Positions 33,974 to 42,615 of a stretch of DNA of 64,000 nucleotides are shown here, piece after piece (the stretch's first letter is position 1; the number at the start of each line of letters is the position of its first letter). Location: positions 186,001 through 250,000 of the forward strand of contig CAIZNI010000020.1 of assembly GCA_903934295.1 (NCBI GenBank), in the 5' to 3' direction. A program made the translations under genes and the position numbers. Below the pieces are notes generated by a model, which was not told where the DNA came from, did no database searches, and saw only the letters and a program-made list of their open reading frames with translations. This DNA is from an uncultured beta proteobacterium (GTDB lineage: Bacteria; Pseudomonadota; Gammaproteobacteria; Burkholderiales; Burkholderiaceae_E).

Positions 33974-34941
33974 CACTGAACACCGGATTCAAGGCCCTCG
34001 CAGCGCTCGCGCTCGCGATCCTCCCGCTGGCCGCCAGCGCCGCCTATCCCGACCGCCCGATCCGGATGATCATCGCCTACTCGGCCGGCGGCGGCACCGA
34101 TGTGGTGGCCCGCGCGATGGCGCCCTTCATCGAGAAGCACCTGGGTGCCGGCGCGAAGATCATCGTCGAGAACAAGACCGGCGCGGGCGGTGCGATCGGC
34201 TTCGCCGCGATCGCGGCAGCGCCCCCCGACGGCTACACCATCGGCTTCATCAACACGCCCAATGTGCTGACCATCCCGATCGAGCGCAAGACGCCTTTCA
34301 CCTGGGAGAACTTCGATCTGATCGGCAACGTGGTGGACGATCCGAGCAACTTCGCGGTCCACACCGCCAGCAGCATCACCAACCTCGATCAGCTCGCCGC
34401 CTACGCACGCAGCAAGCCCGGCCAGGTGACGGTGGGCAGCACCGGCGTCGGCTCCGATGACCACCTGGCGATGCTGATGTTCGAGAAGATCGCCGGGGTG
34501 AAGATGAACCATGTGCCCTACAAGGGGGCCTCCGACGTGCGCGCCGCCACCCTGGGCCGCCAGATCGACGTCGCGGCGGTGAACATCGGCGAGTCGCTGC
34601 AGGCAATCAAGGGCGGCTCCCCGTTTCGCAACCTGGGCCAGATGAGCCCGGCACGCACCGACCTCGCGCCCGACCTGGCCACCTTCAAGGAGCAGGGCTA
34701 CAACATCGAGCTGTCGTCCCTGCGCGGAATCGCCGCGCCCCGGGGGCTGCCGGCCGATGTGCGTGAGCGGCTGGTCGGCGCGGTGCGGCGGGCGGCGGCC
34801 GATCCCGAGTTCGTGAAAGTGGCGGCGGGCTTTTTCGCTCCGCTGCGCTACCTGGCGCCCGAGCAGTACGGCACGGTGATGCGCGAGGCCGAGGGCCAGT
34901 TCCGCAAGCTGTGGGGCGAGATGCCCTGGGGCGAGAAGTAA
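33970..34941 (+). CDS. Bug/TctC-family periplasmic solute-binding protein
   Basis: A 323-residue receptor with signal peptide ending LAASAA before YPDRPIRMIIAYSAGGG. IIVENKTGAGG and PPDGYTIGFINTP are family signatures. ATG 33970 overlaps the dehydrogenase stop codon; the frame is open upstream but antisense or out of frame to real coding there. Its coupling to hydroxyacid dehydrogenase and RraA-type lyase genes suggests it captures the hydroxy or keto acid they process. No membrane TTT components are encoded in the window. Confidence 0.93.
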   Translation: MTLNTGFKALAALALAILPLAASAAYPDRPIRMIIAYSAGGGTDVVARAMAPFIEKHLGAGAKIIVENKTGAGGAIGFAAIAAAPPDGYTIGFINTPNVLTIPIERKTPFTWENFDLIGNVVDDPSNFAVHTASSITNLDQLAAYARSKPGQVTVGSTGVGSDDHLAMLMFEKIAGVKMNHVPYKGASDVRAATLGRQIDVAAVNIGESLQAIKGGSPFRNLGQMSPARTDLAPDLATFKEQGYNIELSSLRGIAAPRGLPADVRERLVGAVRRAAADPEFVKVAAGFFAPLRYLAPEQYGTVMREAEGQFRKLWGEMPWGEK

Positions 34942-35006
34942 TCGGTCCGGGCGCGGCACGGGGTACTGCAAGCCGCTGCGCCGCGCCGCCCGACCGCCGC
35001 CGAGCC

Positions 35007-35033
35007 TAAAGTCCGCCGGTCGACGGCCGATAT
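35007..35033 (+). promoter_or_regulatory. sigma-28 (FliA) promoter of the YjfB-like gene
   Basis: TAAAGTCC (35007-35014), an 11-base spacer and GCCGATAT (35026-35033) match the flagellar sigma-28 consensus TAAAGTTT-N11-GCCGATAA at 13 of 16 positions. It lies 34 bases before the start codon of a predicted motility protein, which fits the expected regulon. Confidence 0.8.
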
Positions 35034-35066
35034 CCCGGATACAGCCATTTTCCGGGGATCGACGTC

Positions 35067-35267
35067 ATGGACAGCATCAGCGCGGCAGCGGTCAACCAGG
35101 TCGGCAACACCCCGCCGGGAACGATCAACTCGCAGGCTGCCATCCTGGTCCTGCGCAAGGCGCTCGATTTCGAGGCGGCCAACAACACCCAGCTGATCGA
35201 ATCACTGCCGCAGACCACCCTGGCCACCGCCGGCTCCCTGGGCACCCGCCTGAACCTGTACGCCTGA
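35067..35267 (+). CDS. YjfB-family putative motility protein
   Basis: A 66-residue protein. The segment INSQAAILVLRKALDFEA followed by NTQLIESLP and the end GTRLNLYA follow the YjfB_motility pattern (helix with V-L-K-K-A-L-D, then a short tail ending in a hydrophobic NVDV/NLYA). The family's molecular role is unknown but it is repeatedly linked to flagellar motility. GGGGAT precedes the ATG by about 8 bases. The sigma-28-type promoter 34 bases upstream independently supports a motility connection. No other flagellar gene is in the window, so this is a stray member of the regulon. Confidence 0.75.
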   Translation: MDSISAAAVNQVGNTPPGTINSQAAILVLRKALDFEAANNTQLIESLPQTTLATAGSLGTRLNLYA

Positions 35268-35273
35268 GCGGCG

Positions 35274-35597
35274 TCAGCGCCGCGCGCGCAGGTGGCGCGC
35301 TGCGTCCAGTTCGTCCAGGCGAGTGATGTCCAGCATCGCCATGTTGCGCGAGACCTCCTGAGCCAGCAGCCCGATCGCGCGCGGCACGATGGCATGGCCG
35401 TCGAAGGCATCGCGGTTGTCGCGATACGACGGATTCAGTTCGGCGGCTCCCGGGGCGCGGGCGCACCGGCTGATGCGGTCGAGCGGGCGAAACAGCGCGA
35501 CGCCGGCGCGGACCCCGCCCCGGAGGCTGCAGCGCGAACAACCCGTTGACCCGCGGCGGCGCCGTGTCTGGCGCCTCAGACCGGAAACCAGACGGAT
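35274..35597 (-). other. possible gene or gene relic without a standard start codon
   Basis: On the minus strand a frame is open from just below 35598 to a TGA at 35276-35274, about 107 codons. The last 60 codons look protein-like (AELNPSYRDNRDAFDG, IVPRAIGLLAQEVSRNM, LDITRLDELDAARHL) with regular amphipathic character, whereas the other frames here do not. No ATG, GTG or TTG occurs early; the only early candidate is a CTG at 35591. It could be a truncated gene or one with a rare start. The rest of 35268-35639 shows nothing else convincing. Confidence 0.35.
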
Positions 35598-35639
35598 TCA
35601 TGCGTGCGCGCCCATCCTGTGATTCACTTCGACCCTGCC

Positions 35640-36230
35640 ATGATGACTTTCGCGCTCGCTGTCGTGTTCCTGCTGATCACTCCCGGCCCGGGCGTGCTGT
35701 CGATCGCCGGCGTGGGCTCGGGCTTCGGCTACCGGGCGGGCGCGAGCTTTCTGGCCGGTCTGTTCGTGGGCTCGAACCTGGTGGCACTGCTGGTGATCAG
35801 CGGGCTGGCCGCGCTCGCGCTCTCGGTGCCGTACCTGCGGACGGGACTGCTGATCGCCTCGGTGGCCTACCTCGTCTACCTGGCCCTGCGCATCGCGCTG
35901 TCGGGCTCGAAGATCACCTTCATCCACAAGCAGAAACCGCCGGGCTTCGTGAACGGCGTCGTGCTGCAGACGATCAACCCGAAGGCCTATGTGGTGAACA
36001 CCGCCCTGTTCTCGGGCTTCGCGTTCTGGCCGCAAAGCCTGCTGACCGAGACGCTGATCAAGCTGGTGATCGTGAACATCGTCTGGGTGCCGATCCACGT
36101 GCTGTGGCTCTGGTTCGGGGTGACGCTGCGCCGGCTGCAACTGCCGGCGCGCGTGCAGGTGACGATCAACATCGCGATGGCGCTGTCGATGCTGGCGGTG
36201 GTGGGCCTGGCGCTCTGGTCGCAGCGCTGA
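35640..36230 (+). CDS. LysE/RhtB-family exporter
   Basis: A 196-residue inner-membrane protein with about six helices. The N-terminal LITPGPGVLSIAGVGSGFGYRAG is the LysE/RhtB signature (P-G-P, then G-x-x-x-G-x-x-x-G), and NPKAYVVNTALF is the conserved second motif. The family exports amino acids or homoserine lactones. Two adjacent ATGs (35640, 35643) are possible starts; a GTG 36 bases upstream would add a non-hydrophobic leader and is less likely. It converges on the acyl-CoA synthetase gene, the two stop codons lying in one palindrome. Confidence 0.88.
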   Translation: MMTFALAVVFLLITPGPGVLSIAGVGSGFGYRAGASFLAGLFVGSNLVALLVISGLAALALSVPYLRTGLLIASVAYLVYLALRIALSGSKITFIHKQKPPGFVNGVVLQTINPKAYVVNTALFSGFAFWPQSLLTETLIKLVIVNIVWVPIHVLWLWFGVTLRRLQLPARVQVTINIAMALSMLAVVGLALWSQR

Positions 36231-36247
36231 GCGCGCCCGGCGCTCAG
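36227..36247. terminator. palindrome enclosing both convergent stop codons
   Basis: CTGAGCGC (36227-36234) and GCGCTCAG (36240-36247) form a perfect 8-base stem with a 5-base loop. Each arm contains the stop codon of one of the convergent genes (lysE-like and acyl-CoA synthetase). No T-run follows on either side, so termination would not be of the classic intrinsic type. Confidence 0.4.
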
Positions 36248-37932
36248 GCCGGCGCCCAGACCACCGCGCGGCGCGTGCCCACCCATCCCTCGAAACTGCC
36301 CGCGTAAGCCTCCTCGATGCGGTTGCGCTTGACCTTGAAGGTCGGCGTGACGAAGCCGTTTTCGACGCTCCAGGGCGTGGTCACCACCACCAGGCAGTCA
36401 AGCTGCTCGTGCGGATCGAGCGCCGCGTTGATGCCCTTCAGGTGCGCCGCCAGTGAGGTCTCGATGGCGACCCGCTGGTTCGGGTCGCGCGCCAGCTCGA
36501 TGGCCACCGGATTGAGCATCACGATCCCCAGCGGCTGGCCGAGGTTGGCGCCGGTGACCACACAGGCCTCGATGTGCGCATGCATGACCAGGCGGTCCTC
36601 GATGGGTGCCGGCGCCACGTACTTGCCCTTGCTGGTCTTGAAGAGGTCCTTGACCCGACCGGTGATGCGCAGATAACCCTCGGCATCGACCTGGCCCTTG
36701 TCGCCGGTGTGCAGCCAGCCGTCCTCGGTGAAGGCCTGGCGGGTCAGTTCGGGCTCCCGGTAATAGCCCAGCATCAGGCCGGGGCTCTTCATCTGGATCT
36801 CGCCGTTGTTCGGGTCGATGCGCGACTCCACGCCCTCGTAGGGCAGCCCGACGGTGCCGGGCCGCTGCACACCCGGCAGCGTGGCGTGCGAGACGCCGCA
36901 GTTCTCGGTCATGCCATAGACCTCGACGATCGGCAGGCCGAGCGACGCGTACCAGCGCAGCAGCTCGGGCGGCATCGGCGCGGCGCCGCCGGCGGCGAAC
37001 TGGCACTGATCCAGACCGAGCGCCGACAGGATCTTCCTGCGCACGATCCCGCGCAGGATCGGAATGCGCAACAGGCGCGCCAGCTTGTCAGCTGGCATCC
37101 GTGCCTGCACACCCTGCTGAAACTTGACCCAGAGCCGTGGCACCGAGAAGAAGACGGTCGGCCGGGCGCGCTGCAGATCGGCTGTGAAGGTGTCCAGCGA
37201 ATCGGCGAAATAGACGTGCAGGCTGACCGCCAGCAGCGACTGCTCGACCAGGGTCCGCTCGGCCACGTGCGACAGCGGCAGGTAGCTCAGCATGCGGGCT
37301 TCCTTGTCGATCGGCACGCGGCTCAGGCCGGACTGGATCGACCAGGCAAAGGTGGCGAAGCTGTGCATCACGCCCTTGGGCGCGCCGGTGGTGCCCGAGG
37401 TGTACATGATCGTGCTCAGCTCATCGCCGTCACGCACCGGCTCGCCAGCCAGCGGGGGCGTGGCCCGGATCAGGTCGTTCCAGGCCGGGTAGTCGGTCGG
37501 GGGCGACAGCGGCAGGCTCACGCAGGCCAGCCCCGCAGGCACGCCGGGTTTCATCGCCTCCCAGCCATCGAGCTTGCCCACGAACAGCAGACGCGCTTCG
37601 CTGTGCTCGAGGATCTGCTGAATGGTGCTGGCTGCCAGCGTCGGATACAGCGGCACGGACACGTAACCGGCCATCCAGATCGCGAAATCGGCCATCAGCC
37701 AGTGGGCGCAGTTCTTGGACAGGATCGCGATGCGCGAGCCCGGTTCGAAGCCGAGTCCGCGCAGATAGGCTGCCATCCGCCGGCTCTCGTCCATCACTTC
37801 GCGCCAGGTGAAGTCGCGGACCGTCTGGCCACCCATCGGCTGCGTCAGTATGACGCGGTCGGGCGCCGTCCTTTCCCAGTGATAAAGCCGTTGCAGGGCC
37901 AGCATGTCCGGGGCGACGACGGGGCTGCTCAT
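36244..37932 (-). CDS. AMP-binding long-chain acyl-CoA synthetase-like protein
   Basis: A 562-residue ANL-superfamily ligase activating a carboxylic acid as acyl-AMP and then acyl-CoA. Core motifs: A3 P-loop YTSGTTGAPKGV, SYLPLSHVAER, the A5 motif VYGMTENCG, WLHTGDKG (A7) and ITGRVKDLFKTSKGKYV (A8, with the hinge Lys/Asp). The last motif and LSHVAERT resemble the long-chain FAA1-type branch. The C-terminal catalytic Lys is probably in PTFKVKRN. ATG 37932 is preceded by AGGAG. It is monocistronic or loosely linked to the efflux genes upstream on the same strand. Confidence 0.92.
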   Translation of the reverse strand: MSSPVVAPDMLALQRLYHWERTAPDRVILTQPMGGQTVRDFTWREVMDESRRMAAYLRGLGFEPGSRIAILSKNCAHWLMADFAIWMAGYVSVPLYPTLAASTIQQILEHSEARLLFVGKLDGWEAMKPGVPAGLACVSLPLSPPTDYPAWNDLIRATPPLAGEPVRDGDELSTIMYTSGTTGAPKGVMHSFATFAWSIQSGLSRVPIDKEARMLSYLPLSHVAERTLVEQSLLAVSLHVYFADSLDTFTADLQRARPTVFFSVPRLWVKFQQGVQARMPADKLARLLRIPILRGIVRRKILSALGLDQCQFAAGGAAPMPPELLRWYASLGLPIVEVYGMTENCGVSHATLPGVQRPGTVGLPYEGVESRIDPNNGEIQMKSPGLMLGYYREPELTRQAFTEDGWLHTGDKGQVDAEGYLRITGRVKDLFKTSKGKYVAPAPIEDRLVMHAHIEACVVTGANLGQPLGIVMLNPVAIELARDPNQRVAIETSLAAHLKGINAALDPHEQLDCLVVVTTPWSVENGFVTPTFKVKRNRIEEAYAGSFEGWVGTRRAVVWAPA

Positions 37933-38120
37933 GAATGTCTCCTGATGGGGCCGGCGGACAATCCGCCGTGCGCCTGACTCTCGGGTCAGATGCGATGAGT
38001 CTGCCACAACGGATTCACGCCTTGCGAGTATCCGGGGCGCGCCAGGGGGAGCAGGCCGATGGCGCGGGGCGCCGGGGCAGCGCCGGCATGAGGATGCTGA
38101 CGCGACCGTGCCCCCCGGGA

Positions 38121-39677
38121 TCAGTGGCTGCCAGAGGCGCGCCCGGCAGCCGCAGGCCGGCGCGTGGTCGAGGCGCTGCACCACAACGGCAACAGCAGCA
38201 ACAGATAGAGCCAGCCCGACAGATAGAAGACGTCGGCCACCGCCATGGTGAAGGCCTGCTGTTCGATGACGCGGTTGACCATCCCCAGCGACTGGTCTGG
38301 CAGGAACCCCGCCCCCTGCAGCGTCTCGAAGACCGGTTGGACATTGGCGGGCTGCGCGCTCATCTGCTCGGTCAAATGGGCATGGTGCATCGCCGCGCGC
38401 CGCTCCCACAGGGTGGTGAACACCGAGGTGCCCACCGCGCCCGCGACGAAGCGCACGAAGGTGCTCAGCCCGCCGGCCGCGGGCAGACGCGCCGGGGGGA
38501 GCCCGGAATAGATGATGGCCTGCAGCGGGATGAAATAGAACGCGGTCGCCATCCCCTGCAGCACGGTGGGCATCAGGATCGCGAAGAGATCGGAGTCGGT
38601 GGTGAAGTTCGAGCGCAGCCAGAGCACGATCGCGTAGCCGAAGAACGAGACGGTGGTCAGCAGTCGCGGATCGATCCGGGCCATGTTCCGACCCACCCAG
38701 GGCGACAGCATGATGGCGAACACCCCCACCGGGGCCAGCACCGCCCCCGCCCAGATCGCGGTGTAACCCATGTGCTGCTGCAACCACAGGGGCAGCAGCA
38801 CCACGTTGCCGAAGAACAGCCCGTAAGACACCGCGAACGACACCGTGCCGAGCGCGAAATTGCGCTGCCCGAACAGGCGCAGGTCGACGATCGGGCTGGT
38901 CTGCGTCAGTTCCCAGGCCAGGAAGAAAAGAAAGCCCACGGTGGCAATCACCGCCATCATGACGATCTCGGTGGACTCGAACCAGTCGAGTTCCTTGCCC
39001 TGGTCGACCATCAGTTGCAGTGCGCCGACCCAGATCACCAGCAGCACCAGCCCGGTGTAGTCGAGCGGCGACGGTCCGTGCGCCGACTCGCGTCGGCGAT
39101 AGACCATCCAGGTCATGGCAGCCGACAGCAGGCCCACCGGAATGTTGATGTAGAAGATCCAGGGCCAGGACACATTGTCGGTGATCCAGCCGCCCAGCAG
39201 CGGGCCGACCATCGGCGCCACCAGCACCGTCATGCCCCAGGCCGCCATCGCGGTGCCGGCGCGCGCCGGCGTGTAGCTCGACAGCAGCAGCACCTGCGAC
39301 AGGGGGATCAACGGGCCAGCGGCCAGGCCCTGCAGGATGCGGGCCGCGATCAGCGTGTCGATCGAGGGCGCCACGCCGCACAGCCAGGAAAACAGGGTGA
39401 AGGCCAGCACGCTGCCGACCATCAGTCGAACCTGCCCCAGGCGGCGCGCGAGCCAGCCGGTCAACGGCACCGAGATGGCATTGGCCACCGCAAACGAGGT
39501 CACCACCCAGGTGCCCTGCGAGGGGCTGACCCCCATGTCGCCGGCAATCGCCGGCAGCGACACGTTGGCAATCGAACTGTCGAGCACCGTCATGAAGGTC
39601 GCCAGCGATACCCCCAGCGTGCCGATCAGCGTGTGAGCGCCGCGCAGCGGTGGCAACGGCGCCGCGGGCCCGCTCAA
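38121..39677 (-). CDS. emrB: EmrB/QacA-type DHA2 MFS drug exporter
   Basis: A 518-residue, 14-helix major facilitator. TFMTVLDSSIANVSLP is DHA2 motif D1, GWLARRLGQVRLM is motif A, RILQGLAAGPLIPLSQ is motif B and WGMTVLVAPMVGPLLGGWI is motif C of antiporters. With the upstream HlyD-type adaptor and NodT-type channel it forms a tripartite pump exporting hydrophobic toxicants. The start is uncertain: TTG 39677 with GGAG about 7 bases upstream fits family length, and no ATG lies before the first helix. The gap to emrA is 127 bases. Confidence 0.9.
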   Translation of the reverse strand: MSGPAAPLPPLRGAHTLIGTLGVSLATFMTVLDSSIANVSLPAIAGDMGVSPSQGTWVVTSFAVANAISVPLTGWLARRLGQVRLMVGSVLAFTLFSWLCGVAPSIDTLIAARILQGLAAGPLIPLSQVLLLSSYTPARAGTAMAAWGMTVLVAPMVGPLLGGWITDNVSWPWIFYINIPVGLLSAAMTWMVYRRRESAHGPSPLDYTGLVLLVIWVGALQLMVDQGKELDWFESTEIVMMAVIATVGFLFFLAWELTQTSPIVDLRLFGQRNFALGTVSFAVSYGLFFGNVVLLPLWLQQHMGYTAIWAGAVLAPVGVFAIMLSPWVGRNMARIDPRLLTTVSFFGYAIVLWLRSNFTTDSDLFAILMPTVLQGMATAFYFIPLQAIIYSGLPPARLPAAGGLSTFVRFVAGAVGTSVFTTLWERRAAMHHAHLTEQMSAQPANVQPVFETLQGAGFLPDQSLGMVNRVIEQQAFTMAVADVFYLSGWLYLLLLLPLWCSASTTRRPAAAGRASGSH

Positions 39678-39804
39678 GAGCCGCTCCGCTGCGAGCGCGG
39701 CGAGGGTGCCGTCATGCGACTCAGGAGCCCGCCGGGCGCGCCGCGGGGCGGTGCCCCGCCGGAAGTGACGGCGGACTGGGCGCCGCGGTCTGGCCCGACA
39801 TCGA

Positions 39805-41031
39805 TCACTGGCCGCGGTTCTCGGCGATGATCTTGCGCACCAGCGCGTCGGCGGCGCTGCGCGCCGCATCCTCGGCAGCCGCCGCGGGGGGCGGGGCCGC
39901 CGGGCGCTGGGACTGCGCCAGGCTCGCGCCCTCCTGACGGGTGATGTCGACGCTGACCCGCATCGACAGACCGACCCGCAGGGGATGCGCGGCCAGCTCG
40001 GCGGGGTCCAGCGTGATCCTGACCGGCAGCCGCTGGACCACCTTGATCCAGTTGCCGCTGGCGTTCTGCGCGGGCAGCAGGGCGAAGGCCGCACCGGTGC
40101 CGGCACCCAGTCCGTCGACCTTGCCGTTGTACTCGACCTTCGACCCGTAGAGATCGGCCTGCAGCTTGACCGACTGTCCGATTCGCAGGTTCTTGAGCTG
40201 GCCTTCCTTGAAGTTCGCGTCTACCCAGACCTGATCGAGCGCGACGACCGACATCAGCGCCGTCCCGGCCTGCACTCGCTGACCGACCTGGACGTTTCGC
40301 CGGGCGACATAGCCGCCGATCGGCGTCACCAGCTGAGCCCGGTGCAGCGCGAGCTGCGCCTCATGAACCCGCGAGGCGGCCCGCTGCACCGCCGGATGCC
40401 GGTCGACAGGGATGCCATCGGTCAGCACCCGGTTGGCCGCGAGCTGGGCGCGGGCGGTCTCCAGCGCCGACTGCGCCGCCTGGACCTGGCTGCGCAGGGC
40501 CTGCGCCTGCGCGAGCGCGTGGTCGTACTCCTCGCGCGCGACCGCCCCGCTGGCCAGCAGCGGTTCGCGCCGCGCGGCGTCGTCCAGCACGCGGCGCAGC
40601 TCGGCCTGGGCGCGCGCCAGTTCGGCCTGGCGCGAGGCGATCTGGGTGTCGAAGGTCGCGTTGGCGGCGTAGAGCGTGCGCGTCTCGCGCACCGTCTGCG
40701 CCAGCTGCGCGCGGGCCTGATCGAGCGCCACCAGGGCATCGGCCGGATCGAACCGAACCAGCGCCTGGCCGGGCTTGACCAGGTCGGTGTCGTCGGCGAG
40801 CACCTGGGTGACCGTACCGGCCAGCTGCGGGGTGATCTGCACGATGGTCGCCTGGGCGTAGGCGTTGTCGGTGGTCTCGACGCGGCTGAGAACCATCGCG
40901 TAGTAAACCCCGTAGGCAATCGCGGCGAGCGTGACCACCGCGGTGACCATCAGCATCGCGCGGGTGCGCCGGGAATTCGAACCGGCGTTGGAACTGACGT
41001 TGGCCGGGGCCGGGCTCTGGGGCTGATTCAT
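39805..41031 (-). CDS. emrA: EmrA/HlyD-family periplasmic adaptor
   Basis: A 408-residue membrane fusion protein: short cytoplasmic N-terminus, one transmembrane helix (about 25-45), TTDNAYAQATIVQITPQLAG as the first lipoyl half, a long coiled-coil hairpin rich in Ala/Gln/Arg (about 95-220), the second half TPIGGYVARRNVQVGQ and a beta-barrel with VDANFKEGQL. This is the EmrA layout bridging EmrB and an outer-membrane channel. ATG 41031 is chosen. The channel gene precedes it by 88 bases on the same strand and MarR lies upstream. Confidence 0.92.
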   Translation of the reverse strand: MNQPQSPAPANVSSNAGSNSRRTRAMLMVTAVVTLAAIAYGVYYAMVLSRVETTDNAYAQATIVQITPQLAGTVTQVLADDTDLVKPGQALVRFDPADALVALDQARAQLAQTVRETRTLYAANATFDTQIASRQAELARAQAELRRVLDDAARREPLLASGAVAREEYDHALAQAQALRSQVQAAQSALETARAQLAANRVLTDGIPVDRHPAVQRAASRVHEAQLALHRAQLVTPIGGYVARRNVQVGQRVQAGTALMSVVALDQVWVDANFKEGQLKNLRIGQSVKLQADLYGSKVEYNGKVDGLGAGTGAAFALLPAQNASGNWIKVVQRLPVRITLDPAELAAHPLRVGLSMRVSVDITRQEGASLAQSQRPAAPPPAAAAEDAARSAADALVRKIIAENRGQ

Positions 41032-41119
41032 GACGTGATTCGCTCGAACGGGTTGAACACCGCCCCGGTGACGGGGCGATGGCTGACGGGCTGTGCCGGG
41101 GCTGCCGGACGGGCCGCGC

Positions 41120-42553
41120 TCATCGGGCGGCCTCGCCGGCGTAACCGCCGCCCAGCGCACGGATCAGGACAATCTGCGTGTCGATCAGACGGGCCTGCAG
41201 GTCGATCTCGTGCTGACGCTGGGCCAGCACGCCGCCCTGCGCCGCGAGCACCGTCAGCCGATTGCCCAGGCCGGCGCGGTGACGCGCTTCGGCCAGGGTT
41301 CGCACCGACTCGGCGGCGCTGACCACCAGCGCCTGCTGGCGCTGCTGCTCGGCGATCGCGCGCAGCGCGCCCAGGCGATCGGCGACCTCGCGCACCGCCT
41401 CGACCAGTGCCTGGTTGTAGGACTCGACCGCGAGATCGAGATCGGCCTCCCGACCGCGCAGGCTGGCGCGCAGCCGCCCGGCCTCGAACAGCGGCAGCCG
41501 GATTGCCGGACCGAAGGCGCCCTGCAGGCTGCCGGCGCGAAACATCTTGTCAAGCCCGATGCTCGAGACCCCGACCAGCGCATTCAGGTTGATGTTGGGA
41601 TAGAACTGCGCGCGCATCGCGGTGACATCCTGGGTCGCGGCCTCGATGCGCCAGCGCGCCGCCACCAGATCGGCACGGCGTCCCAGCAGGTCGGCCGGCA
41701 CATCCTCGGGCACCGCCAGCCGCAGGCCGTCCAGCAGCCGGGGCGCCAGCCGCGACAGCGCGCCCGGGGGCTGTGCGGTGAGCGCTGCCAGGGCGTTGCG
41801 GCCGATGCCGACCAGTTCGTCCAGCGACGCCTGCTGCAGTCGAACCTCGACCACCGCCGCCTCGGCCAGGCGCAGCGCCCGCGCGTCGTCCAGGCCGGCG
41901 CGCAGCCGCTGCGCGGCCAGCAGGCGCGACTGTTCTCGCTGTTCGAGCAGTTCGCCCAGAAGGGCCCGGCGCTCGATCAGACGCGCCAGCTGCACATAGC
42001 CCTGGGCAACCTGGCTGGCCAGCAGCGCGCGTGCCGCCTGCGCATCGGCCTGGGCGGCCCGCTGGGTGCCCAGCGCGGCCTCCAGATCGGCCCGATGACG
42101 ACCGAAGAAATCGAACTCCCAGGCCATCGAGGCCTGCACGGTGCCGATGTTGCGCACCTTGCCCGCGATGGTGGAAGGCACCAGTCCATTGGCCGAAAAG
42201 CGCTGACGGTTCAGGTCGATCGACGCCGCCGTGGTCGGATCGAAGGCCGCCACCGCATCGTCGACCGTCGCCTGAGCGCGCGCAATCCGGGCCTGCGCGA
42301 TCCGCAGTCCGGGCGCACCCTCGATCGCCTGCTCGATCAGCCGCGACAGCTGTTCGTCGCCCAGGTCCCGCCACCAGGTGGCCGACAGAGGCACCGACTG
42401 AACCTGCGGATTCACGCCGACCGCGGGGGCGCTCACCGGTTGCGCCGGCGGACGCGAATCGCCGTGCGATGCGCAACCGCCCAACAGGCTGATCGCCACG
42501 ATCGCAGCGATCGCGGGAACGACCGATAAAACTTGTTTAAGCTTTAATTGCAT
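41120..42553 (-). CDS. NodT-family outer-membrane efflux lipoprotein
   Basis: A 477-residue TolC-like channel subunit. The signal peptide ends in lipobox LLGGC, typical of the NodT branch. WWRDLGDEQL, the two-fold repeat of long helices (ARIARAQATVDDAV and its C-terminal counterpart) and LPLFEAGRLRASLRG identify the family. ATG 42553 begins MQLKLKQ; a TTG six bases upstream is less likely. The start codon lies inside a MarR-like palindrome, so repression could block both transcription and translation of this first gene of the nodT-emrA-emrB unit. Confidence 0.92.
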   Translation of the reverse strand: MQLKLKQVLSVVPAIAAIVAISLLGGCASHGDSRPPAQPVSAPAVGVNPQVQSVPLSATWWRDLGDEQLSRLIEQAIEGAPGLRIAQARIARAQATVDDAVAAFDPTTAASIDLNRQRFSANGLVPSTIAGKVRNIGTVQASMAWEFDFFGRHRADLEAALGTQRAAQADAQAARALLASQVAQGYVQLARLIERRALLGELLEQREQSRLLAAQRLRAGLDDARALRLAEAAVVEVRLQQASLDELVGIGRNALAALTAQPPGALSRLAPRLLDGLRLAVPEDVPADLLGRRADLVAARWRIEAATQDVTAMRAQFYPNINLNALVGVSSIGLDKMFRAGSLQGAFGPAIRLPLFEAGRLRASLRGREADLDLAVESYNQALVEAVREVADRLGALRAIAEQQRQQALVVSAAESVRTLAEARHRAGLGNRLTVLAAQGGVLAQRQHEIDLQARLIDTQIVLIRALGGGYAGEAAR

Positions 42554-42562
42554 AGGCAACTA
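42545..42562. promoter_or_regulatory. candidate MarR operator overlapping the start codon of the efflux channel gene
   Basis: TAATTGC (42545-42551), ATAG, GCAACTA (42556-42562): the two 7-base arms are inverted repeats with one mismatch, giving an 18-base site of the size and AT-rich symmetric type used by MarR proteins. It covers the ATG of the channel gene and lies 54 bases after the marR stop codon. Confidence 0.5.
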
Positions 42563-42615
42563 TATGGACGAAAAAATGGGGTAGCGTCACGTCGGCTGTC
42601 GCGCATCGCGGGCGG

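Noticed and set aside
36000-37932. Long minus-strand frame joining the acyl-CoA synthetase to sequence upstream of 37932
   Set aside because: The extension is antisense-like or out of frame to emrB; ATG 37932 has a proper ribosome binding site and the family's start.
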